Below are positions 36,912 through 47,890 of a stretch of DNA of 64,000 nucleotides, piece after piece. Numbering within the stretch: position 1 is the first letter of the stretch; the number at the start of each line of letters is the position of its first letter. The notes below the pieces were generated by a model. The model saw only the letters and a program-made list of their open reading frames with translations. It was not told the origin of the DNA and made no database searches. The stretch covers positions 2,230,263-2,294,262 of the forward strand of contig BCHH01000003.1 of NCBI GenBank assembly GCA_001599595.1, read 5' to 3'. Source of the DNA: Beverwykella pulmonaria. Lineage: Eukaryota > Ascomycota > Dothideomycetes > Pleosporales > Melanommataceae. Made by a program: the position numbers and the translations under genes.

Positions 36912-38887
36912 ATGCATTTCAAAACCACTCTCATTTCCGCGGCAGCCTTTGCCCAACTCTCCATAGCTGGCTATGTTCTCGAGGATGATTATATGTCCGA
37001 CTTCTATGGCGCCTTTGACTTCTGGAATGCGCCAGACCCGACCAATGGCTTTGTAAAGTATGTCGATATGGCTACTGCACAGGGCATGGGCTTGATGAAC
37101 TCGACCCCGGGAGTAGTATCTTGGGGAGTCGACACCACCAACCCAGCCCCAGAGGGCCGACCAAGTATCCGCTTGACCAGCAAGAAGTCGTATGAAGCTG
37201 GACTGGTGGTCCTGGATGTTGCGCACATGCCTACAGGATGTGGAACTTGGCCTGCGTGAGTTCCATCACTTCTGTATTCTACTTTCTTGACTCACAATTG
37301 CCTTTCAGATTCTGGATGGTAGGGCCCAACTGGCCCAACAGCGGTGAAATCGACATTCTCGAAGGTGTCAACGAGCAGGAGACAAACGCAATGACCCTTC
37401 ATACCGGCCCTGGATGCTCCATCACTGATGGTGGATTCAGCGGCACGGTTGAGACACAGAACTGCGATGTTAAGGCAGACGGACAACCCGCCAATGCTGG
37501 ATGCTCTATCAAACATCCCTCCACGGACAGCTACGGTGCAGGACTGAACGCCATTGGTGGGGGCGTCTATGCCACTCAATGGACCGACGCTGCCATCAAC
37601 ATTTGGTACTTTGCACGCGGAAAGGAGCCCGCGGATGTCCTCGGTGCCAACCCTGACCCGTCCACTTGGGGACAGCCAGACGCTCACTTCGCGAACACTG
37701 GCTGCGACATTGGAAATATGTTTAACAGTCAGCAAATCGTTTTTGACACTACATTCTGCGGTGATTGGGCTGGAAACGTCTGGAGCAGCGGTTCGTGCGC
37801 GAGTAAGGCTCCCACTTGCAATGAATTCGTCGCCAACAACCCGTCCGCGTTCACGGACGCCGGCTGGACCATCAATGCCTTGAAAGTCTACCAGGACGAC
37901 CCCAACGCGGCACCTCCTGCCCCGTCTGCACCCGCTCCTACTGTCCCTGCACCCGTTCCTACTGTCCCTGCACCGGTTCCCACGGTACCAGCGCCTATCC
38001 CCACCTCAGCCCCTCCCGCCCCTCCAGCGCCCACCAACACTGTGATTGCAACTGTGCCTGCGCCTGCACCTATCCCTGCATCTTCTGGAACCGGATTTGA
38101 TTTCGTTCCAGCGCCAATTCCCACCGGCCCAGTGGTATCAGCACCTGCTCCCGTCATGTCTGCTCCCATCGAGAGCGGAGGCCCAATCCCAGAATCATCG
38201 GCGACTGTCCCTGTGGCCACTGGTCCTATTATCTCCGCTCCTGTTCCGTCTGCCCCCATGGCTACAGGTCCTTCGACGCCCCAGCCATCTGGTGGTCATG
38301 ATGGTGCCCTTCCCGGATTCAACTTTGGCGGCGGAAGTGCTAAGCCTAGCCAAGGTTCCCAAGCACCTGCTAGCACTGGAGCACCAATTGCGCCACCTGT
38401 CGCTTCTGCTCCTGGTGTGCCGGTCATGATTCCTGTCGGCAGCTCGAACGTCCCGGTTGGAACCGTCTACCCAACTGCTCCTGTCGACACTGCAGCGCCG
38501 GGTATGCCCAGCGGGACAGCTCCAGCACCTACCGGAACCGGCGCTGCTAGCCACGAATTCGTTCCGGGTATGCCCACGGACATGCCAGGAATGTATCCAT
38601 GCACCACGGGCGCTAACCCACCTCCTGCAGTCACTCGCGTGGTTTCTACCGTCTACAACACCGTCTTCGTCACTGTTCCTTACTCTGGAGGAACTGGCGT
38701 CCCAGCCCCTCCCGCTGGAACTCCCGTTGTGCCTGTGCCTTCTCCTGCTCCGGCTCCAGCGGAGACTCCCTCAGCGTACCCGCCTCTCGATTCATACCCG
38801 CCTCAGGCTCCGGGCGCGTGGAAAGCGAGACATGCCAGGCAGATGCGTAGAAGGCAGACGCAGCACAACAATGTTCTGCGACGATAG
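36912..38887 (+). CDS. Secreted GH16 endo-beta-1,3(4)-glucanase with long Pro/Ala-rich tail
   Basis: Exons 36912-37255 and 37309-38887 (640 aa), intron 53 nt. A signal peptide (MHFKTTLISAAAFAQLSIA) leads into a GH16 domain with the catalytic signature GEIDILEGVN (nucleophile Glu 128, acid/base Glu 133, Asp 130). Several conserved cysteines occur (for example NTGCDIGN, TTFCGDWAG). The family hydrolyses mixed-linkage or beta-1,3-glucan in cell walls. From about residue 325 to the end the protein is a low-complexity Pro/Ala/Val/Ser region with repeats of the type VPAPVPT. It includes a conserved-looking patch (YNTVFVTVPY) and ends in a basic segment (KARHARQMRRRQ) instead of a hydrophobic GPI signal. 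The tail may be an O-glycosylated wall spacer (inference). Confidence 0.94.
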
Positions 38888-40881
38888 ATTGTTCACTTTT
38901 CTTTGATTCAAGGGGGACGTTCGGTTTGAAGATCGATGGTTTGTAGACAAGAGCGTATACCCTTTTCTTTGTATATATATATACATGCACTTTACATTGT
39001 TCTGACAGTAGGGTTTTGATGGATTGGAAGATTTAGTTTAAGGTATATACTTGCATTGAAATTTGGAGTATTAGTAGAATCAGGCTGCATACTGGTCTTT
39101 GACCGGATCACCACCTTTATGGTCATACACATATCCTGAAACGATGTTTCTGCGCACCCTGTTACCATTTAAGTTACTCCACTGCAAACTATTGACTCGA
39201 GTCCCTTAGTTGACATCAACTACCCTTTTTCCAATGTCTTCCTTCTGACCACCAACTTCTCTCTTGTCGACCTCGATGTCAAGCCTGAACATCCTAACGA
39301 TAGCAGTCCCCATAATTTTGCCCCCCTTCCCATCCACCGTATACATCCACTCAGTTTTAGCTTTAGTCTCCCATATCTTCATCCTCGTCCTTCATTTCCT
39401 CATAAATGCGACCTTTCTTTTCCTAAATCTACGTGGCATCTACTTCCTTCTTCACCACAGCTTCCTCTTCGTTTTCAGCGCAGCATGCATCAACTGCACC
39501 ACTCGATCAGCGCATTGCATTTTATTACCCAGGAAGTATGTGAGCCTCGAGGCGAACAACGAGTAGTATGTTTTCTTCCTTTCGAAGGATTTATGTACTC
39601 GGAGCACATAACAGATTGTCGTTTAGTTGGGTTGAGGTTGGCGCAATATTGTGCCCATTTGTTCCTGTGGCTTTTCGGGGTGGGAAGGCTGGATTAGAGA
39701 TGCATCTGCGTAGCATTGGGAGTTTGTAGTACAGGGCTTAGAGTGCGGAGGCCATCGCGGATGAGGTGATCGAGAAAAAAAAAATTGGGGAGAACTTTAG
39801 GTAAAGGTTCGTGAGAAAGTGTCAGGTGCAGTTGCTCAATGGTAGAGACATGATAGACTAAAGATGTTAAGATGGTGGTTTCTAGGGACACTTTCTGTTG
39901 CCAAACGTGGTAGAACGGTTACTATGTTGGCTAGTCTATAATCCCGCTACAATTGAGGTTCCAAGGTTGTCATTCTGAATCTACTCAAGGCATCTGTACG
40001 CGAGACGAAATTTTTGCATAGAGAAATCGAGTACTCTGTAGATGTCGCAGTCAGCATTCGTCGCAAGTGTTTTGATTTAGTAGGAATACAGGGATCCTCC
40101 TCACATGGTTTGATTCTTCAGCTTTGTGTTTCATTCCCTGACTGCCTGAAATTGTGGCCATACGCTACTTAAACTTATTGCGTCTGGAACCTGGCATCTG
40201 GCTGACTTTGCAAATCTCCTCATTTGTGACTTTGGCAATGGTTCTAGTAACCGCGCAGCTCAACTTACATTTCACAAACGATTTTCAATTTTTCAGCCCT
40301 GCATCCATACCTGGGGTAGCACAATGCGGAACCCCAATGCGTACTCAGATGCGTCTCAGTAACTCATCCTTTGTTAGTCCGATACGACACTTCCTCTATA
40401 CCCCCGTTACGCCAATGTCGCATCGGCCAGCGTCGGCCTTCATGTTAGGTCTCCTAGGGGCCACCTCCAGCACTTCCTCAATTTCCCTCTTGAGCCTAAT
40501 TAGGCTATTCATCACTGTCTTGATATCCTTTGTCTCGAAATCGAGGTCCTTTCTCACTACATCGGGATTCCCTGTCTCCTATTAGGCATCCCTGCCTATT
40601 GGGCTACACCGTACACGTGGAGTGATCCCCTTTGTGCGAGACGGATCAGGTCATGTTTGGATGTTGATGGTGGAGAAATCGTTGTGTGAGGAGCCTCGCT
40701 TGTAGGGATATGGATACTTTCTTTGAGATTAGCAGCTGAGGACTTCGGAGCATTTTGAGTGCATTTCCTCGATGGAACATGTAAGATGATGGCGTTGAGA
40801 GGGTGGGTTGTGTAACATTGTTGACTGACTTTTTGATTAGTCCGCCCATATTTCGCGAGGAGTTTATCTAGTACCTATTCG
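38888..40881. other. Intergenic, about 2 kb
   Basis: No gene is recognised. An A run lies near 39776-39785. The last 300 bases probably hold the eroded 5' part of the NTPase fragment that follows. Confidence 0.4.
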
Positions 40882-41496
40882 TTGCAAATGCGCCAGACGA
40901 CTACCTCGTTTGTCTCTGCCAAGCTCGCTTCATCGATTCAGAGGGGAAGACATGAAGCCCAAAAGTCCACTTCAGGTGTGCAATTCAATGCTATTGCCAT
41001 AACATTCTTTTGCGCTGAGCACCTCGATAAAGGGGATCCTTATCAAGGCCCCGTAGGTATTTTGCAGAGTCTCGTTGCCCAGCTCTTACTCAGCTACCGA
41101 GACTTTGACACAGAGATCGTGCAAACGCTGGGAAAGGCCGATTTGGATGATATCAACGTTCTCTGCGTTAAGTTTAAAAGTCTCGTTCGCCATCTTCCTT
41201 CGGAGATTATACTATTTTGCATTATAGATGCGATTACAGTGCACGAGGACAATGACTCACACTACAAAGGTGTGGCTTTGGTCATCGAGACGTTGAGTCA
41301 CATTGCGACCCGTAATGACAGACGGAATTCTATCTTCAAACTTTTTATCACAAGCCCGAGGAAATCGAAGAGGTTTAGTCAGAAAATCGAAGAGATCGAA
41401 AACGTGGTTACTATACCTTCTAAAGTATTATCTCAAGGCGGATTCACAGCGGCAAAGTGGAATACTTATGCACGGACCGAGGAACTCTTTGGATGA
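40882..41496 (+). pseudogene. Fragment of a fungal NACHT/STAND-like NTPase
   Basis: An open stretch of about 200 codons reads like the middle of the fungal NACHT-type NTPase domain. It has ITFFCAEHLDKGDP, then GPVGILQSLVAQLLLSY, then LPSEIILFCIIDAI (Walker B-like hydrophobic strand ending in Asp), then FKLFITSPRKSKRF. In related proteins these follow the P-loop in this order. The P-loop and any downstream repeats are missing, no ATG starts the frame at the expected place, and the end is abrupt. I take it as a truncated relic, though it could be an exon of a gene I failed to assemble. Confidence 0.5.
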
Positions 41497-42401
41497 GTTT
41501 TATCATGTGTAGAGTTTATGCTTACGTGAGATAGAAGCTCACAAGAAATGTGACTCGTTAGTCGAACCTTTCACGGTGATTACATCCTGTGTCACGTTGT
41601 GGCTTCTTGTGGTGGAAAGTTGATTTATTGTAATAATTAGTGAAATACATCGAACATTCTCCCGTTTATATACTCTGTACATGGGAGAAAGATTTTCGTA
41701 AAATCACCATTCCAATACCAATCGAAGTCTTTGTCTCACTGATGACTGGCACTTGAAGACAATCTGTATCGTGCGCGTCACGAATCCCAGTCCCGGTGAC
41801 GTTGAAGCGAACACAAATTCGAAGCGCGTGCAGTGTGCAACGGGACCTAAGCAGGGCGAGATCATATGGATATGTTCCGTGACTAATTTTTGTCGGACCG
41901 ATAGTGGGCCAATCATCGCTTAAAGCGTACTTCGCTAGATCGGATCAGGAAGCAGGGGGGAATGACCCCATGGGGAGAAAGTCTGGGGTATAGGAGTTTT
42001 ATCAGCAGTCCACGATTACAAACTTGAATGAAAGTGCTCAGGATGCAGTCTTGTGTTTCACACGATCCAAACAACGTGTTCAACGTCGCAGTTCCACGGA
42101 ACACGCTGCAAGCGCACCTGAGCATCCGTCTTTGTGTTGCAGAGAACAAGGCACTGCATTGGAAGCTTTAGACAGATATTATGAAGTCGGGTCATGGCGG
42201 CCTTCCAGGTCGTGTTGCTCTCGCCTTCACTGCGGATCACGAACTGTAGTCACTTGCGTACTGAGGGAGAAGAGCCCTGTTCGCGCTCTGTATATAGATG
42301 TTCAGACGATCCAACATGAATATAAACCCTTTCTTCCACTTGTTGGACTTCTAGTTATCAAGCTTTTGCTCCTCATCCTCCTGATACTGATTTCGTACAT
42401 C
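41497..42401. other. Upstream region of the glucoamylase
   Basis: About 0.9 kb with no gene. A TATA-like TATATAG lies at about 42292-42298, some 105 bp before the glucoamylase start and suitably placed to serve it. Confidence 0.45.
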
Positions 42402-44260
42402 ATGATGGTTTCATCGATAAATTGTGCGCTTCCGGCGGTGCTCCTCCTTCTCAGCAAAGTACGTGGCTCCTTGATAAACCAGCCAGGGATGCATGAAGCT
42501 AGCCTCGATACATTCATTGAAACCGAAGCCGAGATCTCAATTCAAGGAATTCTAGCCAACCTCGGCCCTGATGGACCCAAAGCTCCAGGTGCGCTTGCTG
42601 GAATTCTGGTTGCCAGCCCCTCTCGCTCAAACCCGGATTGTAAGTCCAATCCACCAAAACTCTCATGTAAAAACTCGGCTAATCGCTATGATTAGATTAT
42701 TCTACATGGACTCGCGATTCTGCACTTACTTTCAAGGGTCTCATCGAACGCTTCATTGCCGGTGATTTCTCACTCCAGGGAAAAATCGACGAGTATGTCG
42801 CTAGTCAAGCATACATCCAGGGCATATCAAACCCTTCTGGGTTCCCAGAGTCCGGCGGACTAGGCGACCCCAGATTCACTGTTGACCGTAAAGTCTTCAA
42901 TGGCGCTTGGGCCCGACCGCAGCGTGATGGTCCCGCCCTTCGTGCGACCGCTTTGACCATCTACGCCAACTGGTTGATAGCCAACGGTGGTCGGACTCAC
43001 GCTTTGGATACTGTATGGCCTGTCATCTCGAAAGACCTTGACTACACTGTGCGATACTGGAACCAGACCGGCTTCGACTTGTGGGAGGAAACATATGGAT
43101 CGTCTTTCTTCACCCTATCAGCGTCCCATAGGGCTCTCGTCGAAGGTGCAGATCTGGCTGTAAAACTAGACCAACCCTGCCACGGATGTGACACCGCCGT
43201 ACCCCAAGTGCTTTGCTTCATGCAGAGTTTTTGGACAGGAAATTATATCAGCACGAATATCAACACCGATAAGGGCTTCGTCCGCACGGGCAAGGATGCG
43301 AGCTCAATACTCTCTTCAATCCACACTTTTGACCCTGAAGGAGATTGCACCGACGTAACTTTCCAGCCTTGCTCTTCCCGGGCTCTTGCAAATCACAAGG
43401 CAGTCACCGATTCATTTCGCTCACTTTACTCCATAAACTATGGCATTCCTCAAGGCAAGGGAATTGCTGTAGGTAGAAGTTTTGAGGATAAATATTACGA
43501 CGGGAATCCGTGGTATCTCACCACACTGGCTGCTGCCGAACAGCTCTATGCCGCAATCCATCAGTGGAAGTACCAAGGATCTATCACGGTCACTGAGCTC
43601 TCTTTGCCTTTCTTCTGGGACGTAGTGCCATCAATTGCCATTGGAACGTATTCTAGTCAATCACCCACCTTTAACTCGATTCTTTCGGCCATTGGGTCTT
43701 ATGCCGATGACTACGTCGCGATAGTTCAGAGGTACACTCCGTCTGATGGTGGTCTTTCAGAGCAATACAGCAGAAACGACGGTTCTCCTCTATCGGCAGT
43801 GGACCTCACCTGGTCGTACGCAGCCTTCCTGACTGCTATATCTCGCCGGGCAGGAGCCGTAGGTTCTACTTGGGGAGAGCCAAAATCCAACACCCCAGCT
43901 ACATTATGTGTGGGAAAACCAGCCTGCACTTACATGACCTTCAACGCTCGTGTTGGAGTGACCAGCGGCGAAACTGTTTTCGTACTTGGCCAGCTTGACC
44001 AGCTTCGCAATTGGAACCCCGCGAAAGCCGTGCCAATGAGTGCGTATACGAGCAGCAATTCTAACTGGTTTGTTAATATCAGCCTACCAGACGATACGCC
44101 GTTCGAGTACAAATACATCAAGAAGAACGCGGGTGGCCAGGTCGTCTGGTCGAGTGGCCCAAACTACAAGACCACATCATCTTCAGGATGCGGGAGCACT
44201 TCGTCGGTAGATGATCAAGTTATTTGGGAGAGTTCTTCAGGAGCAAGGCGACGACGATAA
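42402..44260 (+). CDS. Glucoamylase, GH15 catalytic domain plus CBM20
   Basis: Exons 42402-42639 and 42696-44260 (600 aa), intron 56 nt. A signal peptide (MMVSSINCALPAVLLLLS) is followed by a GH15 domain: TWTRDSALTFKG near residue 84, the general acid in FDLWEETYG (Glu 210) and the general base in GGLSEQYSRNDG (Glu 435) followed by DLTWSYAAFLTA. The last about 110 residues form a CBM20 starch-binding domain (ETVFVLGQLDQLRNWNP; FEYKYIKK), joined by a very short linker rather than the long Ser/Thr linker of Aspergillus enzymes. It releases glucose from the non-reducing ends of starch outside the cell. The two adjacent in-frame ATGs (42402, 42405) make little difference. It is intact, although set in transposon-rich DNA. 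Confidence 0.95.
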
Positions 44261-45680
44261 ATCTAGAAGTGTTTTCAAGGTCTAAAGATATAATAATGCT
44301 ACAGATTTAAAAAGAATATAGTTAGATCTAGCAGTTATTGAGTTGGTTTGTATTATTACCTTTACTTCCCTAGCTTTAGTAGTATTATCACGGCTGTCTT
44401 TTCTTTGTAGCTCATACGCAGGAAAAACCGATCCATACTATTTCTCCACCATGACATGTAACAGTTTATGTTTATATACACAGTTTAGAGTATTTACGAT
44501 TCTTTAGGTTATAGTACTCGTGAAAACAGACTAGAGGCGCGTCCCCAAGACGGGTAGGTTTGATAAAATAAGGCTAGTTAATAAGCTACTTACAAATAAC
44601 AGTAAATTTAAATGCTAGGAAGGAGTTTGCAGACACTTAGGCCTTCACTAGATCACGCATAGGGCATGCTCAAGAAGGTTAGAGAATAGAGGGATAGCGG
44701 GAGTTGATTGTTTGTTGTTTAAGACGTTACTGCTTCGGCATTTTACAGATGCCGACGTGCTGGTCGGTCTCAAATTTCGGTGCTAGAGCTAAGCCTGGAT
44801 TTCTGCGGTGTACTATTATCGTACTCACCGGCGAATCACCGCTGATGGTAGATGAGGATCGCTTTTCTAGCGTAGAGCCCGTTGCGGCAATGGTTCACAA
44901 CGGCTTGGCATGTATATGATTGCTGACTTCCATCTCACAAGCAAAGAAACGACAAACTCAACAACACGTCCTGATAAATACTTCCTGGAATGGTGTACTC
45001 TCACAAAGGATAGCGCCAGTGCGAGTTTGCTAACTTCCGTACCAGCGGTGACGATGCTAAGAACGCCCTGCTTTATGGTACTTCTAGAACCTCCCCTAAA
45101 TGTCTTGTCATCTATTCGAGGACCTCCTTTTGCAACTTTACCGCCTCGTTTAGCTGACTTTTCTAACTACAGCCTGCGGTTGTAACGTCCAAACTACGCT
45201 ACTCCACAAATTCACAGTTCATATGTATAGCTATTATTGGAATTTCCTAAAAAGAGGACCGCTTTGCGGGTCCTTTGTGTCGTTTACTAACGATTTCAGT
45301 GTTGGCGGTGCTCGGCGCTGAGGGGAACGGTCTCGATACTCACTAAGAACGGGAGTTCAGGATGCAAGTGCCGGGGTAGGCGGGCTAGACCGCGTCAACC
45401 GCTTTCATGCTAGCTTGTTTGAGAGCATATCCTGGGCGGGGCGCTTTTACATAGTTACAGGCGTCCAATTAAGGTGGAACACGTTTAACAACCAGGAAGC
45501 TCCGCCCGAGAAGTCAGCTGTCATTTTTCTAGCCTCATTTACCACTGATTTAAGACCGGTCGTTGTTAAGAGAGTTAGCATTGAAATAGTGGTCCAGATT
45601 ACAGATTTTTCTCTAAATTCGTGCGAAGACTTATCAATTTAGATTCGTGGTTGCAAATTCGCAGTCAGGAAATTTTAACA
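44261..45680. other. AT-rich gap between glucoamylase and esterase
   Basis: About 1.4 kb with no recognisable gene. A small near-perfect hairpin lies at about 45253-45274 (AGGACCGC, TTT, GCGGGTCCT). Frames at 44704-45185 match nothing known. Confidence 0.4.
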
Positions 45681-46657
45681 ATGCCAAACAGTTCGCTAAT
45701 TGGAAATTGGTCGTTCCATCCACTTGTCACCTCTTTCCCCCCCACTATCCTTCCCAATATCGCATACTGGAATGTCACCAATGGTACCTGGGAATACCAG
45801 GTCCAGCTCTCTTGGCCATTGAATTGGACATCGACCAATGTTGATAGCACCGTTGATACTTTGTAAGCCGTCTTTTTGTTTTGTATGATATTCTCACCGA
45901 ACAGTACTAATAATTTACTAGGTATGTCCTTGACGGTAATGCCCTGGCCCAGACAGCCACAGAAGCTTTTCGCAAGCGTCGCCCGGTTGACTTTTCACAA
46001 CCCGACACTATTGTAGTGAGCATCGGATATCCTGACCTCATCCCGGATTCGCCGTACTCGGAGGGTCGATATCGTGACTACCAAATGCCTGTCTGCGCAA
46101 ACTGTACCACACCAGATCTTCCAGGCGTCCCACCCAACGGTGACAACTTTATCGCCTTCCTTGATGATGTTCTTCGCCCTTGGGTACGCAATACAGTATT
46201 TACAAATGTGGAGTTTAACCGTGACGGCCTGTATGGCCATTCATTCAGCGGACTCTTCGTGCTATACACTCTCCTCGTCCGCCCTGACCTCTTCGATGTC
46301 TTTCTAAGCGCCTCACCGGCTCTATATTGGAACAATGATTATATTTTCACCCAGCTTGGCCCCCTCAAGTCCGGATCACTTTCTAGCGGAACGACAAAGC
46401 CTGCATTACAAATTAGCTATGGTGGGTATGAGCAATTTCCCCAGAAGAGGAGGACGGAGACACAGGAAGCGTATGAGACGAGGAGGGCCTTTCTTAGTTC
46501 GATGAGGATGACGGATCTTTGCAATAAGTTGTATGATGAGTTGAAAGATAGCCCAAGGTTAAGGCATATTGAGTTGCACGAGTATCCGTTCAGCTATCAT
46601 GCAGCCGTTGGATCAGAGGCATTGTGTGATGGAATTGATTATTTCCTTGACTGGTGA
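45681..46657 (+). CDS. Esterase-D family alpha/beta hydrolase, siderophore-esterase-like
   Basis: Exons 45681-45862 and 45922-46657 (305 aa), intron 59 nt. The protein has the layout of IroE/Fes-like esterases: YVLDGNALAQTATEAFR at the start of the core, VVSIGYPD, the nucleophile elbow GLYGHSFSGLF (Ser 168), SASPALYWN, and the catalytic His in SYHAAVG (His 287). Fungal members cleave ester bonds in siderophores such as triacetylfusarinine to release iron; others act on other esters, so the substrate is inferred. No clear signal peptide is visible, suggesting intracellular action. An upstream in-frame start at 45621 exists but the ATG at 45681 fits the family better. A LINE fragment begins about 45 bp after the stop. 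Confidence 0.85.
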
Positions 46658-46699
46658 AAGGGAGGTATCGGGATGTGAGAAGTTGTACATAAGCCGAGA

Positions 46700-47052
46700 G
46701 GTCAGTCGGTCTAAGTCATCATTGAACAGATCTACAAAGCAGTCCGCGAACTGGAGGCACGCAGGAACCTAGTGCATATGGTATGGATCCCATCGAAAGG
46801 TGACTTCGACTTGGGAACACGCACAAAAACGCGACAAGAGAGCCACAAAGGAAGCTACAATACTAACTCAGGCACTGCAGGGTTCCATATCTTGGACGGA
46901 GTCAACAACTATAAACACTATGGTAGCAGCGTCGAGACGGAACGAAACACGCCAGACGGAGGCGGGGAAGTATTCAAAGCGAATAGACACGGCACTGGGA
47001 AAACACCCCCGCAAGCTCTACGATACCCTCCAACGAATAATAGCTAATAGAC
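46700..47052 (+). mobile_element. Fragment of a Tad/LINE-type retrotransposon (RNase H region)
   Basis: The plus strand reads GQSV, a stop, then VIIEQIYKAVRELEARRNLV and HMVWIPSKGDFDLGTR. A frameshift leads into RATKEATILTQALQGS and DTALGKHPRKLYDTLQR. This matches the C-terminal half of the RNase H domain found at the end of fungal non-LTR retrotransposon polyproteins. The reading is broken by a stop and a frameshift and is then interrupted by the hAT-like element. Only a few hundred bases of the retroelement remain. Confidence 0.6.
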
Positions 47053-47882
47053 CAGCGCTTGCAACAGTCGGTAATACGGCTCGGTGGTGCCTGCTACGGT
47101 TACGTCACGGTTGCTAGTAAGTACGGTACGTACGCTACGCTTGGAGAACCTGTACGGTACGGATGGCGAACCGTACGTAGCGATTGATAGCTTCTACGGC
47201 CGGTAATATATACAAATTTCCTAATTAGGAAGGTCTTCTAGGTATAGCATTTCTCATATAAAAAGAACCTCTTTTTGCTAACCAGGTTGTCCTCTAGGTA
47301 ACTCAACTCCGCGCCGTATCGCCAGATTGACGCCGCTTCGCGGCCACCCATAGACTTCGATTTATGCTTGCACGCGGTAACCCACGCGCCTGCCAACGAG
47401 CTTCATTTTGCCATGCCACAGGTTGTTCCAGTCAATATTGAACTCCCTGCCTTTGTTGTAGCCCTCAGGATACTCGTGAGAAGTAAAGATGGACGGCGAC
47501 AATGATCGCGAGGAGCTAGCCAATAGGAGAGCTCTACGAGTGGCAGAGGCATGATGCGGTGTCGGAGTTGATGGCTGCGACAGCTGCGCCAACTGGGACA
47601 ATCGCGTATTCTGCGAGGTAACCCAGTTGGTGATTTGCATGTCGAATTCGATGATAATTAAGGCAAACAAGCTGACGATTCTATAGGGATGAGGGCAAAA
47701 AGTCAGCTAGGGGCTAAACCCATGCCTCCTTCCTAATTAGGAAACCGTACAGCCGTACTACGGCTTCAAAATCGGTACGGTACGGTCCCTATTACGGTTG
47801 CTACCTCACTACGGTACCTACCGACAAATACCAAGTACGGGGCGTAAACTACGGCCCGTAGTACGGACTGTTGCAAGCGCTG
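47053..47882. mobile_element. Non-autonomous hAT-like element (830 bp) with 8-bp target duplication
   Basis: The ends are inverted repeats starting CAGCGCTTGCAACAGTC (17 bp perfect, about 27 bp with mismatches). The element is flanked by perfect 8-bp direct repeats TAATAGAC (47045-47052 and 47883-47890). An 8-bp duplication with CA-starting inverted ends is characteristic of hAT elements. The first and last about 150 bp are packed with TACGG/CCGTA motifs, as expected for transposase-binding subterminal repeats. A second pair of perfect 17-bp inverted repeats (TTTCCTAATTAGGAAGG at 47217-47233 and its reverse complement at 47728-47744) encloses the middle. A 102-codon frame inside (47670-47362, minus) is not a transposase, so the element would depend on a transposase made elsewhere. 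It sits inside the LINE fragment and is therefore younger. Confidence 0.87.
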
Positions 47883-47890
47883 TAATAGAC

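Noticed and set aside
40154..40585. 143-codon plus-strand frame with hydrophobic patches
   Set aside because: Patches are irregular and no start context or family match is visible; probably chance in pyrimidine-rich DNA.
45253..45274. Hairpin AGGACCGC-TTT-GCGGGTCCT as a bacterial-type terminator
   Set aside because: The window is eukaryotic, there is no adjacent gene end, and the stem is imperfect; treated as a chance palindrome.
47362..47670. 102-codon frame inside the hAT-like element as a transposase
   Set aside because: Too short and without hAT dimerisation or DDE motifs; kept only as part of the element.
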